Source: Mesostigma viride (lineage: Eukaryota > Streptophyta > Mesostigmatophyceae > Mesostigmatales > Mesostigmataceae). Taken from it: a stretch of DNA of 64,000 bases. The notes beneath the pieces were generated by a model. The model was not told the DNA's origin, searched no databases, and was given only the letters and a program-made list of their open reading frames with translations. The translations under genes and the position numbers were made by a program. Numbering within the stretch: the stretch's first letter is position 1; the number at the start of each line of letters is the position of its first letter. The stretch covers positions 498,940 to 562,939 of the forward strand of contig RPFO01000389.1 in NCBI GenBank assembly GCA_009746045.1, in the 5' to 3' direction. Positions 35,772 through 49,210 of this stretch are shown in pieces.

Positions 35772-38700
35772 ATGAGTTTTTGTAAACATCAGACACTGAT
35801 TTCTTCAGACGATGCACAAGGCTGGGCGCGGCGCAGCGTGCGCAAGGCTGGCGTGCGCAAGGCTGGGGAGTGCGCGAGGCTGGGAGTGCGCAAGGCTGGG
35901 AGTGCATCGTGGCTGGGCGCGGCGCGGCAGCGTGCGCAAGGCTGGCGCGTAAAACTGCAAACGACGTAAATCGTATCGGCTGCCTTTGGACTTAGCCGAA
36001 TTTCGTCGTCGATGCGAGTGGTGATGGCCGTTTAGATCTTAGTTTTTAACCCGACGGGTTTCCTTATGATGCGTTCAAAATGGCAGCTGATGGCATGATT
36101 ACTTAACATGTGGCGCGCGCAAAGAGCCTGTAGTCGTGCAGTTTACCCTCAATAATCAATCAATCTGAGTCTCGAGTCCACGTTGGAGTCCACTGACCCC
36201 CCCGACTAGAATTTCCGACCCCCAATGTTGCACGCAAGCTATGCCTGCCATGCTTTTTCTATTTCCTAACACCCACAGTTGGGGGATCATAGTCATTGAC
36301 AATTTCTCCCCGTTGCTTTTTATGCTGCATATCCAACTATATCTGAGTAAGAGGGGTCGAGCGGATGACGCCGACATGGTTTGCATATACCTTCATAGTG
36401 GCTTCAAATCGTCATATTCTTGAAGCGCGGTCAGTTCAGCCCACAGAACCTTACGTACGTCTTACCAAGGTACATGCACGGTGGGGACGCGGTCGGCCGG
36501 TCGGGGTTTGCCTGCTTTCTTTACCCAACCAGGGACATGTTCGTGATTTTCTTGCAGCGCTGGAAGATCAGTCCCGGGAAGAACCGCCTGCGACCCCTGG
36601 ACCGTTCCGTTCCAACGATACCTGTGACTCTTCAGCATCAACGGTACGAATAGCACGAACCCGCCCACGTGCTTGGCCGCCATACCCGTTCCTAGTCATG
36701 CCATGCTCCTTCCTAGTCATGCCATGGTCGTTCCGAGTCATGCCATGGTCGTTCCTAGTCATGTCACTCCCGTTCCTAGTCATGCCATTAATTAATTAAT
36801 TAATTAAAATGATAGCTCCGTTGGGAGCATATGTAACACATAGCCCTGAGAAAAGGGCATCTATGGGTTTGTAATACAATCAGGGCTACAACCTGCAGGT
36901 GGAGGATGTACAACTGTCACCTGCTCTGGGTGCACAAGGTGCACCTGCACCGCCATGATGGTTCATGCCTCCTTAACAAGCACAGGCACCCAGGGGGGGG
37001 CTTGAGGAGAGGGCCTAGAAGGCCTGCATGACATATGGGGTGGAGGGTATGTGGCTAGGCTATAGCTGGTGTACACATGGCATCTCAGCAGAGAGTAACT
37101 CCCTGCATAGGCATCGCATGGCTAAATTCTTAATGCATCATCCATGGGAGGTCCCATTGTAGGCTGGGCGCGGCTAAATACTGAAAGCATCATCCATGGG
37201 GGCCATTATGGGCGCACATGCGCGTGGGCCACGTCATGCCATACCCGTTCCTAGTCATGCCATGGCCGTTCCTAGTCATGCCATGGTCGTTCCGAGTCAT
37301 GCCATACCCGTTCCTAGTCATGCCATGCCCGTTCCTAGTCATGCCATACTCGTTACTAGTCATGCCATGCCCGTTCCTAGTCATGCCATACCCGTTCCTA
37401 GTCATGCCATACCCGTTCCTAGTCATGCCATACCCGTTCCTAGTCATGCCATGCCCGTTCCTAGTCATGCCATGGCCGTTCCTAGTCATGCCATGCCCGT
37501 TCCTAGTCATGCCACACCCGTTCCTAGTCATGCCATGCCCGTTCCTAGTCATGCCATACCCGTTCCTAGTCATGCCATACCCGTTCCTAGTCATGCCATA
37601 CCCGTTCCTAGTCATGCTGTACACGCTCCTAGTCATGCCACACCCGTTCCTAGTCATGCCATACCCGTTCCTAGTCATGCCATGGTCGTTCCGAGTCATG
37701 CCATACCCGTTCCGAGTCATGACATACTCATTCCTAGTCATGCCATACCCGTTCCTAGTCATGCTGTACCCGTTCCTAGTCATGCCATGGTCGTTCCGAG
37801 TCATGCCATACCCGTTCCGAGTCATGACATACTCATTCCTAGTCATGCCATACCCGTTCCTAGTCATGTTGTACACGTTCCTAGTCATGCCACACCCGTT
37901 CCTAGTCATGCCATGCCCGTTCCTAGTCATGCCATGCTCTTTCCTAGTCATGCCATACCTGTTCCTACTTCCTAGTCATGCCATACCCGTTCCTAGTCAT
38001 GCTGTACACGTTCCTAGTCATGCCATGCCCGTTCCTACTCATGTCATGGTTTTTACCTGTATGTCCTCTGCCCTTGGTGCCAGCGTTCTGTGAGCACCTC
38101 AATGTATGGTCTGTCGTGAGAACAATAATGGCAGTCTAGCCAACGTCGATACGTTCGAGTTGGGCTCATAGTTAGTTGGTTGTTGTCGACCCACACAATA
38201 GCTGTTGCTTGTGTTAATTGGGAAATGTGTTTTATTGCAGCTGAACATGTATCAAGCTTCATTGCAATCTAGCTGTCGCGAACGATTCCTCTAAATCATC
38301 TTTAGTGGTGATAGGTACCATTCGAGTGCCAACGGTGGAGACGTACAGGTTCTCACATAGAGGTGGGTTAACTCGTAACAGTGCTATCAATTGCGTGCGA
38401 TAAGAACGTGACTGCACCACGTGAACAAGAGACAATTATCAATATTATAATTAACAAACATCACGTGAGCATTATTAAGTTTACATCATTTGCAGGTTGT
38501 TGCTTAGCACGCTTATAGACCATGTACCCCCTCTCACGGACATTTAATTAATTAATTAATACCACGTGACTGCGTGAGCAGTATCCTCATGAAGGGAATG
38601 GATGACATGCGAAAGAAACTATCTAAGCACGGGTAGCAGGATTGTGGGCCCCGCGGCCGGTGGCACTGTGCCGACCGTAGCGGGTTACCCGAGGTGCCCC

Positions 38701-39516
38701 TACCGGACATTAATTAATTAATTAATAGACACGTGACTGCGTCACGTGAGCATAAGTCCTCAGTGGGAGGGGAACATGGGATGGAATGGATGGTATAAGC
38801 TATCTAGGTCCTAGTTACAGGGGTGTGGGCACCGCGGCCCGAATCGCTATGAATGCCATACTTGGTCACACGCGGAGCCCCCACAGACTTGGGGGTGGTC
38901 TCCTTCATCACTACTTGCCATCTATCCTTGCGCACCATCTGCCTTAATATTACAGACTACCGGACATGTGTTACGTGATCTCCCAACGGAGTAACGCTTC
39001 AATTCAATGCAACTAATACGTTAGACAGTATAATATTATCGTGACATGCATCACGTGAGCATAATGAATGCAATATCAAAGCGACTACCGGCGCAGGCCA
39101 GAAATCTGGAGAATATGTCAATATCAACAAGTACTAGGAGCATAGAGTGTACGCATTATGACTGTCCTGGTTAGCCTTGTACTCAGACCCTACGTGGATC
39201 ATGCCACGACAAATGAGGGTCGTACACACAACTCTTGGTTTAGCTCCGAGACCATGCAGTCATTGGCAAACTTTGGAATTACCTCTTTCTCGATACTGTG
39301 CCAAAATTCCAAAACAAAAGAGGTGGTATGGACACCTGTAAAGAGCCGGTATGGACACCCACAGCTCTGCACACATCTTGATTATCCAAGCAATTAGTGT
39401 ACAAGTGTTTCGCCTCCGTGGCTTACCATTATGCATCATCAGCACAACAAGTTTTAACAGTGATTGCAAACCACGGTTTTTTATGTGTCATGCAAGGTCT
39501 ACCAAAAGGCGGTGTC
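35772..39516 (+). repeat. Left arm (3.75 kb) of an 8.35-kb near-perfect palindrome
   Basis: Every landmark x in this arm has its reverse complement at 79897 minus x in the right arm. The only offset found is one base (79896 at the outer end), explained by a C run of 7 at about 36197-36203 versus 6 in the other arm. Contents: a GCTGGGCGCGGCG-type repeat, a family D unit (36819-37232), a 21-bp satellite, two family B units with TTAATTAATTAA and CACGTG motifs, and unassigned frames (for example 39158-39397). Outer flanks differ on the two sides except for an A run. Confidence 0.95.
37233..38050 (+). repeat. 21-bp satellite array in the left arm
   Basis: About 39 copies of CCTAGTCATGCCATACCCGT plus T, with variants such as ATGCCC, ATGGTC and CTGTAC in the middle. 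A short four- to five-copy segment also occurs at 36687-36783. All frames are open (VMPYPFL and similar) but are not considered coding. The mirror array is 41847-42664. Confidence 0.96.
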
Positions 39517-40380
39517 GTTCTCCATCGTCCAGCTGAGGAGAAGGCCACAACGCATATTCTTCACCTTCATTTGCCACTGAAGCTGGGCAAAATGGTACAG
39601 TCGCATCTTCTCCAGGGGATGCGCGTCCTTCCACACAATAGTGCATTGCCTGTGAAGCGACAACAAGTCAACAGAGCGACAACAAGAACATGTACAGAAA
39701 AGTTACACCTATGTCTGGCGTAATTCATCGATGCACAACAAAAAGCCCCTTGGGCACACGACATAGAAAGCGAGTTAGCCAACTGAAACTAAGTGTGTGA
39801 TAAATATCTTGTCAACTTTGTATAATATATAGATAAATACTTATACTTCTTGAACGTAGCGGTGTATGTAGCTTCTAAAAGGGAGGGAGGGGGGGTGGGA
39901 GGGGGTGAGGGAGGGGGAATGTCAAGCAAACCTGAGGTACTTGGAACTGCAAGGTTACTTGCGAAATTCGGCCGAACGAGGCGAAGCAGGCAGCATGTTG
40001 GGCAAGGCGGCAAGGCCTTGTGTAGCAAGCGGCGGGTGAAGTGAGTAATGGGCTGCTGGCAACCGGTGTTGCGGCGGTAAACAGGAGGCATAGCTTGGAT
40101 GGCGGGAATGGGCATTGAGAATATGCTCTAGTTGGTTGGGGCAACAAGCATGACTTGGTATGGCCTATTGACCAAATGTGATACTATTCCCCCTGATGAG
40201 GGCGGCGAACACGTGCTACCCGGGCCATGTTGGGGGGGCTAAGCCAACAGGCAAAACTAGTTGGCGAGAAAATCAGATATTGTAATGAACCTTTGATTGT
40301 TTCATGAAAAGGTTGAGGAAGGTTTAAGGTTTAGATGCATTTCGGGTGACACATGCATTTGGGCCTAAAAATGCAATGGT
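39517..40380. other. 864-bp asymmetric spacer of the palindrome
   Basis: Single-copy sequence between the arms. The left part continues, without a break, an open frame that starts in the left arm (39397-39723), which suggests the left arm and spacer are the ancestral orientation and the right arm is the added copy. The spacer also has a GGGAGGGAGGGGGGGTGGGA run at about 39882-39917. Confidence 0.85.
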
Positions 40381-43300
40381 GACACCGCCTTTTGGTAGAC
40401 CTTGCATGACACATAAAAAACCGTGGTTTGCAATCACTGTTAAAACTTGTTGTGCTGATGATGCATAATGGTAAGCCACGGAGGCGAAACACTTGTACAC
40501 TAATTGCTTGGATAATCAAGATGTGTGCAGAGCTGTGGGTGTCCATACCGGCTCTTTACAGGTGTCCATACCACCTCTTTTGTTTTGGAATTTTGGCACA
40601 GTATCGAGAAAGAGGTAATTCCAAAGTTTGCCAATGACTGCATGGTCTCGGAGCTAAACCAAGAGTTGTGTGTACGACCCTCATTTGTCGTGGCATGATC
40701 CACGTAGGGTCTGAGTACAAGGCTAACCAGGACAGTCATAATGCGTACACTCTATGCTCCTAGTACTTGTTGATATTGACATATTCTCCAGATTTCTGGC
40801 CTGCGCCGGTAGTCGCTTTGATATTGCATTCATTATGCTCACGTGATGCATGTCACGATAATATTATACTGTCTAACGTATTAGTTGCATTGAATTGAAG
40901 CGTTACTCCGTTGGGAGATCACGTAACACATGTCCGGTAGTCTGTAATATTAAGGCAGATGGTGCGCAAGGATAGATGGCAAGTAGTGATGAAGGAGACC
41001 ACCCCCAAGTCTGTGGGGGCTCCGCGTGTGACCAAGTATGGCATTCATAGCGATTCGGGCCGCGGTGCCCACACCCCTGTAACTAGGACCTAGATAGCTT
41101 ATACCATCCATTCCATCCCATGTTCCCCTCCCACTGAGGACTTATGCTCACGTGACGCAGTCACGTGTCTATTAATTAATTAATTAATGTCCGGTAGGGG
41201 CACCTCGGGTAACCCGCTACGGTCGGCACAGTGCCACCGGCCGCGGGGCCCACAATCCTGCTACCCGTGCTTAGATAGTTTCTTTCGCATGTCATCCATT
41301 CCCTTCATGAGGATACTGCTCACGCAGTCACGTGGTATTAATTAATTAATTAAATGTCCGTGAGAGGGGGTACATGGTCTATAAGCGTGCTAAGCAACAA
41401 CCTGCAAATGATGTAAACTTAATAATGCTCACGTGATGTTTGTTAATTATAATATTGATAATTGTCTCTTGTTCACGTGGTGCAGTCACGTTCTTATCGC
41501 ACGCAATTGATAGCACTGTTACGAGTTAACCCACCTCTATGTGAGAACCTGTACGTCTCCACCGTTGGCACTCGAATGGTACCTATCACCACTAAAGATG
41601 ATTTAGAGGAATCGTTCGCGACAGCTAGATTGCAATGAAGCTTGATACATGTTCAGCTGCAATAAAACACATTTCCCAATTAACACAAGCAACAGCTATT
41701 GTGTGGGTCGACAACAACCAACTAACTATGAGCCCAACTCGAACGTATCGACGTTGGCTAGACTGCCATTATTGTTCTCACGACAGACCATACATTGAGG
41801 TGCTCACAGAACGCTGGCACCAAGGGCAGAGGACATACAGGTAAAAACCATGACATGAGTAGGAACGGGCATGGCATGACTAGGAACGTGTACAGCATGA
41901 CTAGGAACGGGTATGGCATGACTAGGAAGTAGGAACAGGTATGGCATGACTAGGAAAGAGCATGGCATGACTAGGAACGGGCATGGCATGACTAGGAACG
42001 GGTGTGGCATGACTAGGAACGTGTACAACATGACTAGGAACGGGTATGGCATGACTAGGAATGAGTATGTCATGACTCGGAACGGGTATGGCATGACTCG
42101 GAACGACCATGGCATGACTAGGAACGGGTACAGCATGACTAGGAACGGGTATGGCATGACTAGGAATGAGTATGTCATGACTCGGAACGGGTATGGCATG
42201 ACTCGGAACGACCATGGCATGACTAGGAACGGGTATGGCATGACTAGGAACGGGTGTGGCATGACTAGGAGCGTGTACAGCATGACTAGGAACGGGTATG
42301 GCATGACTAGGAACGGGTATGGCATGACTAGGAACGGGTATGGCATGACTAGGAACGGGCATGGCATGACTAGGAACGGGTGTGGCATGACTAGGAACGG
42401 GCATGGCATGACTAGGAACGGCCATGGCATGACTAGGAACGGGCATGGCATGACTAGGAACGGGTATGGCATGACTAGGAACGGGTATGGCATGACTAGG
42501 AACGGGTATGGCATGACTAGGAACGGGCATGGCATGACTAGTAACGAGTATGGCATGACTAGGAACGGGCATGGCATGACTAGGAACGGGTATGGCATGA
42601 CTCGGAACGACCATGGCATGACTAGGAACGGCCATGGCATGACTAGGAACGGGTATGGCATGACGTGGCCCACGCGCATGTGCGCCCATAATGGCCCCCA
42701 TGGATGATGCTTTCAGTATTTAGCCGCGCCCAGCCTACAATGGGACCTCCCATGGATGATGCATTAAGAATTTAGCCATGCGATGCCTATGCAGGGAGTT
42801 ACTCTCTGCTGAGATGCCATGTGTACACCAGCTATAGCCTAGCCACATACCCTCCACCCCATATGTCATGCAGGCCTTCTAGGCCCTCTCCTCAAGCCCC
42901 CCCCTGGGTGCCTGTGCTTGTTAAGGAGGCATGAACCATCATGGCGGTGCAGGTGCACCTTGTGCACCCAGAGCAGGTGACAGTTGTACATCCTCCACCT
43001 GCAGGTTGTAGCCCTGATTGTATTACAAACCCATAGATGCCCTTTTCTCAGGGCTATGTGTTACATATGCTCCCAACGGAGCTATCATTTTAATTAATTA
43101 ATTAATTAATGGCATGACTAGGAACGGGAGTGACATGACTAGGAACGACCATGGCATGACTCGGAACGACCATGGCATGACTAGGAAGGAGCATGGCATG
43201 ACTAGGAACGGGTATGGCGGCCAAGCACGTGGGCGGGTTCGTGCTATTCGTACCGTTGATGCTGAAGAGTCACAGGTATCGTTGGAACGGAACGGTCCAG

Positions 43301-44124
43301 GGGTCGCAGGCGGTTCTTCCCGGGACTGATCTTCCAGCGCTGCAAGAAAATCACGAACATGTCCCTGGTTGGGTAAAGAAAGCAGGCAAACCCCGACCGG
43401 CCGACCGCGTCCCCACCGTGCATGTACCTTGGTAAGACGTACGTAAGGTTCTGTGGGCTGAACTGACCGCGCTTCAAGAATATGACGATTTGAAGCCACT
43501 ATGAAGGTATATGCAAACCATGTCGGCGTCATCCGCTCGACCCCTCTTACTCAGATATAGTTGGATATGCAGCATAAAAAGCAACGGGGAGAAATTGTCA
43601 ATGACTATGATCCCCCAACTGTGGGTGTTAGGAAATAGAAAAAGCATGGCAGGCATAGCTTGCGTGCAACATTGGGGGTCGGAAATTCTAGTCGGGGGGT
43701 CAGTGGACTCCAACGTGGACTCGAGACTCAGATTGATTGATTATTGAGGGTAAACTGCACGACTACAGGCTCTTTGCGCGCGCCACATGTTAAGTAATCA
43801 TGCCATCAGCTGCCATTTTGAACGCATCATAAGGAAACCCGTCGGGTTAAAAACTAAGATCTAAACGGCCATCACCACTCGCATCGACGACGAAATTCGG
43901 CTAAGTCCAAAGGCAGCCGATACGATTTACGTCGTTTGCAGTTTTACGCGCCAGCCTTGCGCACGCTGCCGCGCCGCGCCCAGCCACGATGCACTCCCAG
44001 CCTTGCGCACTCCCAGCCTCGCGCACTCCCCAGCCTTGCGCACGCCAGCCTTGCGCACGCTGCGCCGCGCCCAGCCTTGTGCATCGTCTGAAGAAATCAG
44101 TGTCTGATGTTTACAAAAACTCAT
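40381..44124 (-). repeat. Right arm of the palindrome
   Basis: Reverse complement of 35772-39516 with no substitutions noticed by eye and a single 1-bp difference in a homopolymer. Such identity means very recent duplication, ongoing gene conversion, or an assembly artefact. Beyond 44124 the sequence enters the TACCCATTTACCCG repeat also seen at 34300-34330 and 47880. Confidence 0.95.
41847..42664 (-). repeat. 21-bp satellite array in the right arm
   Basis: Mirror of 37233-38050, unit for unit, including rare variants and the order of variants. Two independently evolving arrays would normally differ in copy number, so the exact mirror supports very recent origin or artefact. Confidence 0.95.
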
Positions 44125-44408
44125 AAAAAAATACCCATTTACCCGTAAAAAGTTAAGAACTTGGCTCCCCTGGTCACATACTGCTCCTTTCTAGTTAGGA
44201 GGCCGGGCTTTATGGCGTGACCTTTTGGGGGATTTAGGGATTTCCGGCCCGTCGGGAAAGGAAGGGGGTGGCTCACACATTTTGGGAAACAAAAGGCAAT
44301 TGGGGGATTTTCCCGCGGCTTTGGTAAATTTGGCGCGGGCGCGTGGCATGCATGGGTGCATTTTTGGCCACAAGTACTTGCGGTAGCAGCGTAGGTGGTG
44401 GTCGGCGA

Positions 44409-44444
44409 TCGATATGCATTAGCCTACAGCCTAATGCATATCGA
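44409..44444. repeat. Hairpin with 14-bp perfect stem
   Basis: TCGATATGCATTAG, an 8-base loop, then CTAATGCATATCGA. Confidence 0.85.
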
Positions 44445-47400
44445 CCGAGTGCAACCGGCAACCCGGCCCCACAACCTAGAATGGCAGACAATGATGCGAC
44501 GTGTCGGGTGGACTGTTGCAAATCATGGTTAACTGAACACACATGCGTGGAATGATGGCGCAGAGTACTGCAGAGTATGAATTTCCGCAATATGGCTCTC
44601 GCGCAGTCGATCAGTTTTTGATCCCGCCAGCCGCCGGCCGGGGTACCATATTCATATCACGTCGCGACATTATATTGTGGAAAATCGCGAAAACCTATAA
44701 ACAAAGCAAGGTACTAAGATAGACTGTAAGGTTCTTTGCATCATTGCATGCATGGCGTGGCTGTCAAATTGCATGATCCATAATCTTGGCTACAACGATG
44801 TTTTGCTTTAATTTGTTCCTTCTGCTGCGTATGAAGTTAGTAGTTTGCTCCAGCTAGGGAATTTGCGTGGTTGTGCAAGTGCTTGGCTATGGCATGGCCG
44901 GTTTGTCCAGCACATTGCTTTATACTTGGTCCTTGCGCATGCTTCAGCCTGCTTGTCCTGAATGCATGCTAGTAATCCTGACTTTGCTCGGTTTCCTACA
45001 ACGGGCTTTTTCGTTGATATATTTGTGGAATGCATGGTAGAATTACTTTGCATTACGCCTTGCATTTGCACGTGCAATTGCCTTTTGCTCTCTGGTTGGT
45101 TTGTGTTTGAGGAAGGTCTCTTGACAGATTGCCACATTACCAATTTCTGTAATTGCTTAGTAGTCATAGCCCAGGGCTCCATCCAAGCAGGCTTGCGGCA
45201 TGACAAGGGCTCATGAGCTAGTGGTGTTATAATGGGTAATGGTTATATAGTAATTCTATTAAGTGAGAGTGTGAGACAGCTATGCACTGACCAGTAAGAC
45301 ATTCTGGCGGCCAGTCCATGAGTAGTTGCAGGAATCAATTAATTAGTTAATGTACACTTGACTGCGTCACGAATAGTTTGGCCGGGAATGATTATGAGGC
45401 ATCATGGGAATTTACATAAGTATCTCTTGAGTAACATGGTTGCCCAATGGCATACGCCCCATGAATCACCTACTCAGTCGTCGTAATGTTAATTATACTG
45501 GTTCTCAGACGATGGAGAACGCATGTTTTGGAATGAAACACGCAACCGTACTGGTCTAATGAGAGAGCTACCGTCTCTATCCAAAAAGTCTACAACTGAG
45601 TCCGTGTCGCCCGATTAATGTGTGCGAGGTGACATCATGGTGACATGGTCTTAATTCGAGCATCTTGCATGTGCATATGCTTTTGTGGCCAGTGCGGCTT
45701 TTGTATCCATGCCCATGCTCGACAATAGTGAATGAATTAGGAATCTATGTAGTGAATTCGAAGTTAGGTATTGAGGTGCCCAGGGGGAGCAGGCCCTCCA
45801 GCCCTGAATTCTCAAATGCACCGGCTGGAGAAAGCCTATCTGAACTCACATCTGCAAATGTATGAACCAATATTCAAGATTAGCTCCCATTCAATGAAGC
45901 TGCTATGTGTAAATTAATTATTTTAATCAATAAATCGATTAAGATGTGTTTTAACCCTTCAACTGTGTCCACTGATTCCTAAAAAATGGACTGAGTGACA
46001 CATCTTTGCACACATTAAGTGAGACAACTATTCCTGAGCGCATGGCGTAATCGATCCAACATCCTATGTTTGTTTACGGTATAAAAACAATTTCTGCATG
46101 GCTACGCCTTGGGACCAAGCATGCAATTATTTTTTCTAATGAGATTAGCATAGGACTCCGTGGCATGCCTTTGCGCACGACACGCAAGTACTTACTTACT
46201 TACTTATGCATTTATGTTATATATGCACTTGTTGTCTCTTTGATATTTATTTGGGGGCATGCCATTGGTCCCATATCAATGACTATTGGGTGCTATAAAT
46301 AGCGCCAACCCCAAGGGGGTACAGAAAAATTGAGGATTTGAGACATACATCATGCAATATGGACCACTTATACAAATCAGTATGCCCTGGAATTCAAAGG
46401 CAGTTAGTTAATATCACAGGCATGCCATCAATACATTCACAACATGACATGCCACAGAACTGCACAAGCTAGCTAGCAAAAAGCCCAAAATAGCTCAGTC
46501 CTAAAAATAGGACCAAGTTTTTTGGGCGTGGTTGGCTAGCACTGCCGTTTTGGTTTCCTATCCCAATGTGGCACAAAACATCATAGCTGGCCACACATGC
46601 ATCCTCCAACACATTTCCAGCATATATAACAGCAGCTCATGCAATATAATGTTGGAAATATAGTGCCATTGTGCATAAAGCACGTGTAGAAGGCACATGC
46701 AAGGAGCTGATTACCAACGCATCATATACGCTACAAACAACTTCAAAATACAAGAAAAAAGGAAAGAAACAAAGAAGCAACTTGCTGATGATTCAAAGCA
46801 AGCAGATCCCAGGCATCTCCATCAACAATTATTGTCTCTAACACACAACGAACACACAAAAAGAAGGCGGGCTTGGCCAGCTTGCATGCCTACAACTGGG
46901 CAGAAAAGCACTCTCCCTGAATTGTTTAAGCAACTGAAAGCATCGTATCATCACAATAATCATTATTACAAACGATATCTGTCGTTACCAACATTGATGT
47001 TGTAGCATACGCTAAAAGCAGTCAAATCTCGTCCAAAATCTGGCCGAGGTAGCATTACTACCCAACCACCACAAGCCTATGCACAGATGCAATAAATCAA
47101 CAACAAGACAGTCATGAAGCCTCGATTACAGCCCCAAGACTGATATCGAAACAATATATGACACATGCGCGGTCACTGAGACACGTTAAAAGGCTAAAGC
47201 GTACCTGCCTACCTGGTCGAAACCGCAGATTACCTTGTTTGCGGGAGCTAGCACGCCCACCCCCCGAACGTAACCTCAAGCATGTTCTGGCCGCCATGGA
47301 TGATCAACTGTGCTAGGAATGACATGCCGAACTCATCCATGCGCAAAAATCCCAACTTTTTCTGCCGGGCAACAAGTAGAGGTCGCATGACTGTCATCGC

Positions 47401-47662
47401 CTGGCCGGCCACACGATTTGCTGCACCGCGACATCACCTAGAGACACATCTACGCATTTTCAAATGCTTCACGGCTAAGGATATAGCATTTATAAGACCT
47501 ATGGATGATGCCTACAAATTTTCATTCCAATACGTCAAGCCATGCTCTCGCCCCAGTCAGTTGTTCGCGCCACCATAGCAGCGGACGTGAATATTAATTT
47601 TGTAGTCGCGTCGTCCCCCCCTGCCCGCCTGCCACTGGTTCTGTTTACTTGCGTCTGCCCCG

Positions 47663-47762
47663 AATGTTGGACAATGTTGGACTGCGGGCCCGACAGGTGA
47701 GGAACCGGTCGGGAACCGGCCGCCAACCTTCCAGTCCAACATTGTCCAACATTGTCCAACAT
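47663..47762. repeat. Hairpin built from GTTGGACAAT repeats
   Basis: AATGTTGGACAATGTTGGAC plus TG on the left is the exact complement of CAGTCCAACATTGTCCAACA plus TT on the right, where one more unit follows. The 47-bp loop is GC-rich with ACCGGTCGGGAACCGGCC repeats. Confidence 0.85.
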
Positions 47763-49210
47763 TTGGGCACAGGACTACTTCGTTCCAGTACCTATCACCT
47801 ATCACACTATACATAGTTGGTAACCAGCTGGTCGATACGTGGTACCTCTTCACCTAACGATATTCCTATTGGTTAATAAAAATACCCATTTACCCGGAAG
47901 TTAATAACGAAAATCACCCGGGCAAGGGCTACAATTGGTTGATAAAAATAAAGCATAAAAATACCCAATTATTACCGACTGTACAGCTCGCGCGCTTGTA
48001 CTGTATTCTATTTTCGAAATCCCTTCGCGAGGCTGATCCCGATGCGCGAAAGGCCGAAAGCCAACGATCCCAAACCTATAACTGTAGGCTGTCGCCTGTC
48101 TGTAGCAAGAGCCAGGCCTTCTTCACGAGTACTAGGTTACATCATAATGCCCCGATTCTCCCCATGTAACCGGAACACGAACAGACTTTTTATAAGAATG
48201 GAGAGATGTCTATCGCGACGGTTGTTATTCTGTTGTCCAGTGCTGATTACTAGCCCTATGTCAACTTGGTATGGGCTGCTCTTTCGCGACTGACGAGCGC
48301 GTTTTCTCAATCAAGTGGCACACCTCTTGATTTTAGTGCAGCGATGCTTACTGTATTGCTGGCCAAAGCAAATTTATAATTATAATTGGAGGAGTGGCAG
48401 GAAACCTTCATCAGAACCCTACTGTTGTCGTGCACGTATCTAGAAAGCTTCCAATCCTCCTGACACATGTTGCCTCGAAAGCCCTCATGTAAGCAGCAGC
48501 TCGACGCATGATAAGTACTACAACATTATCTTCGTCTTACCACTGAAGCTTCATGGGTCTGGAAGGCGGCGAAAGAGAGAAGGTTCTCAAATATGGTATG
48601 ACATTCCAAGTTAATAGATGTTTCTTGAGACTAGGAAGATGGGACATTCACAAAATGGCGAAGACGCCATGGCAGTCCTTGGTAATTCTGTCAGCAGTTA
48701 CTCCTAGAGCTGCTCAATGTTGACGCAAGCAGTTCTGGGGCAATTGTCATAGGGCACTCGAGTTGTAGAGGGGGTACCAATTCTTCATTCTAGCATGCAG
48801 GCTTGGCAGGGCTATGTGCAAGCTCCTATACTTGAAATTAAATGTATGTGCCTCAAGTTTTAGCATTTATATACCTGTGCAATGGCTTCATGCGCTTCCT
48901 GATCTTGCCCAACTCTCACTGATCCACTTTGGTATTGCTCCTGTTGAATAGGCACTTGCCTTCCTGGCATTAAAGCCGTACTCTATGGCTAGTCATGCAT
49001 TCCTTGAGCACAAGTCCCGTGCACTTCAATGTTATAATTACCTTAGAACTCTCTTGGTTGGTGCTGTATAGAAACAACAATGGCATCCTCGCAGATTGGG
49101 TGGCCATGTAATGCTTTTCATGTGCTGCCTGTAAAACATCTCATGTCTCTGCTAGTTTGTAATGGCACCTTCTTCTCGGCCTTATATGTCTCGATTATGT
49201 TTCACCCCAG

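Larger units (their letters stand above)
44125..49160. other. Intergenic stretch upstream of the IP3R gene
   Basis: No gene recognised. It contains a 14-bp-stem hairpin at 44409-44444, family-B-like TTAATTAGTTAAT with an ACTTGACTGCGTCACG remnant at 45340-45375, a MITE end at 46019-46055, and a hairpin of short repeats at 47663-47762. It also holds the 47795-47910 repeats shared with 34300-34435. The first IP3R exon and the promoter may lie in its right part but were not identified. Confidence 0.5.

Noticed and set aside
37190-38093. Frames of 253-291 codons with VMPYPFL or MTRNGYG repeats (and mirrors at 41804-42707)
   Set aside because: A 21-bp satellite is a multiple of three, so frames persist without selection; all frames on both strands are open.
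40190-40215. Hammerhead-ribozyme-like CTGATGAGG core
   Set aside because: The expected GAAA of the conserved core reads GAAC, and flanking stems do not pair convincingly; a similar CTGATGA near 30083 also lacks the second half.
49162-49210. ATG 49162 as a certain IP3R start codon
   Set aside because: The frame is open (MAPSSRPYMSRLCFTP then GDRIT), but the segment is pyrimidine-rich and ends in CCCCAG, a good acceptor; left as an alternative only.
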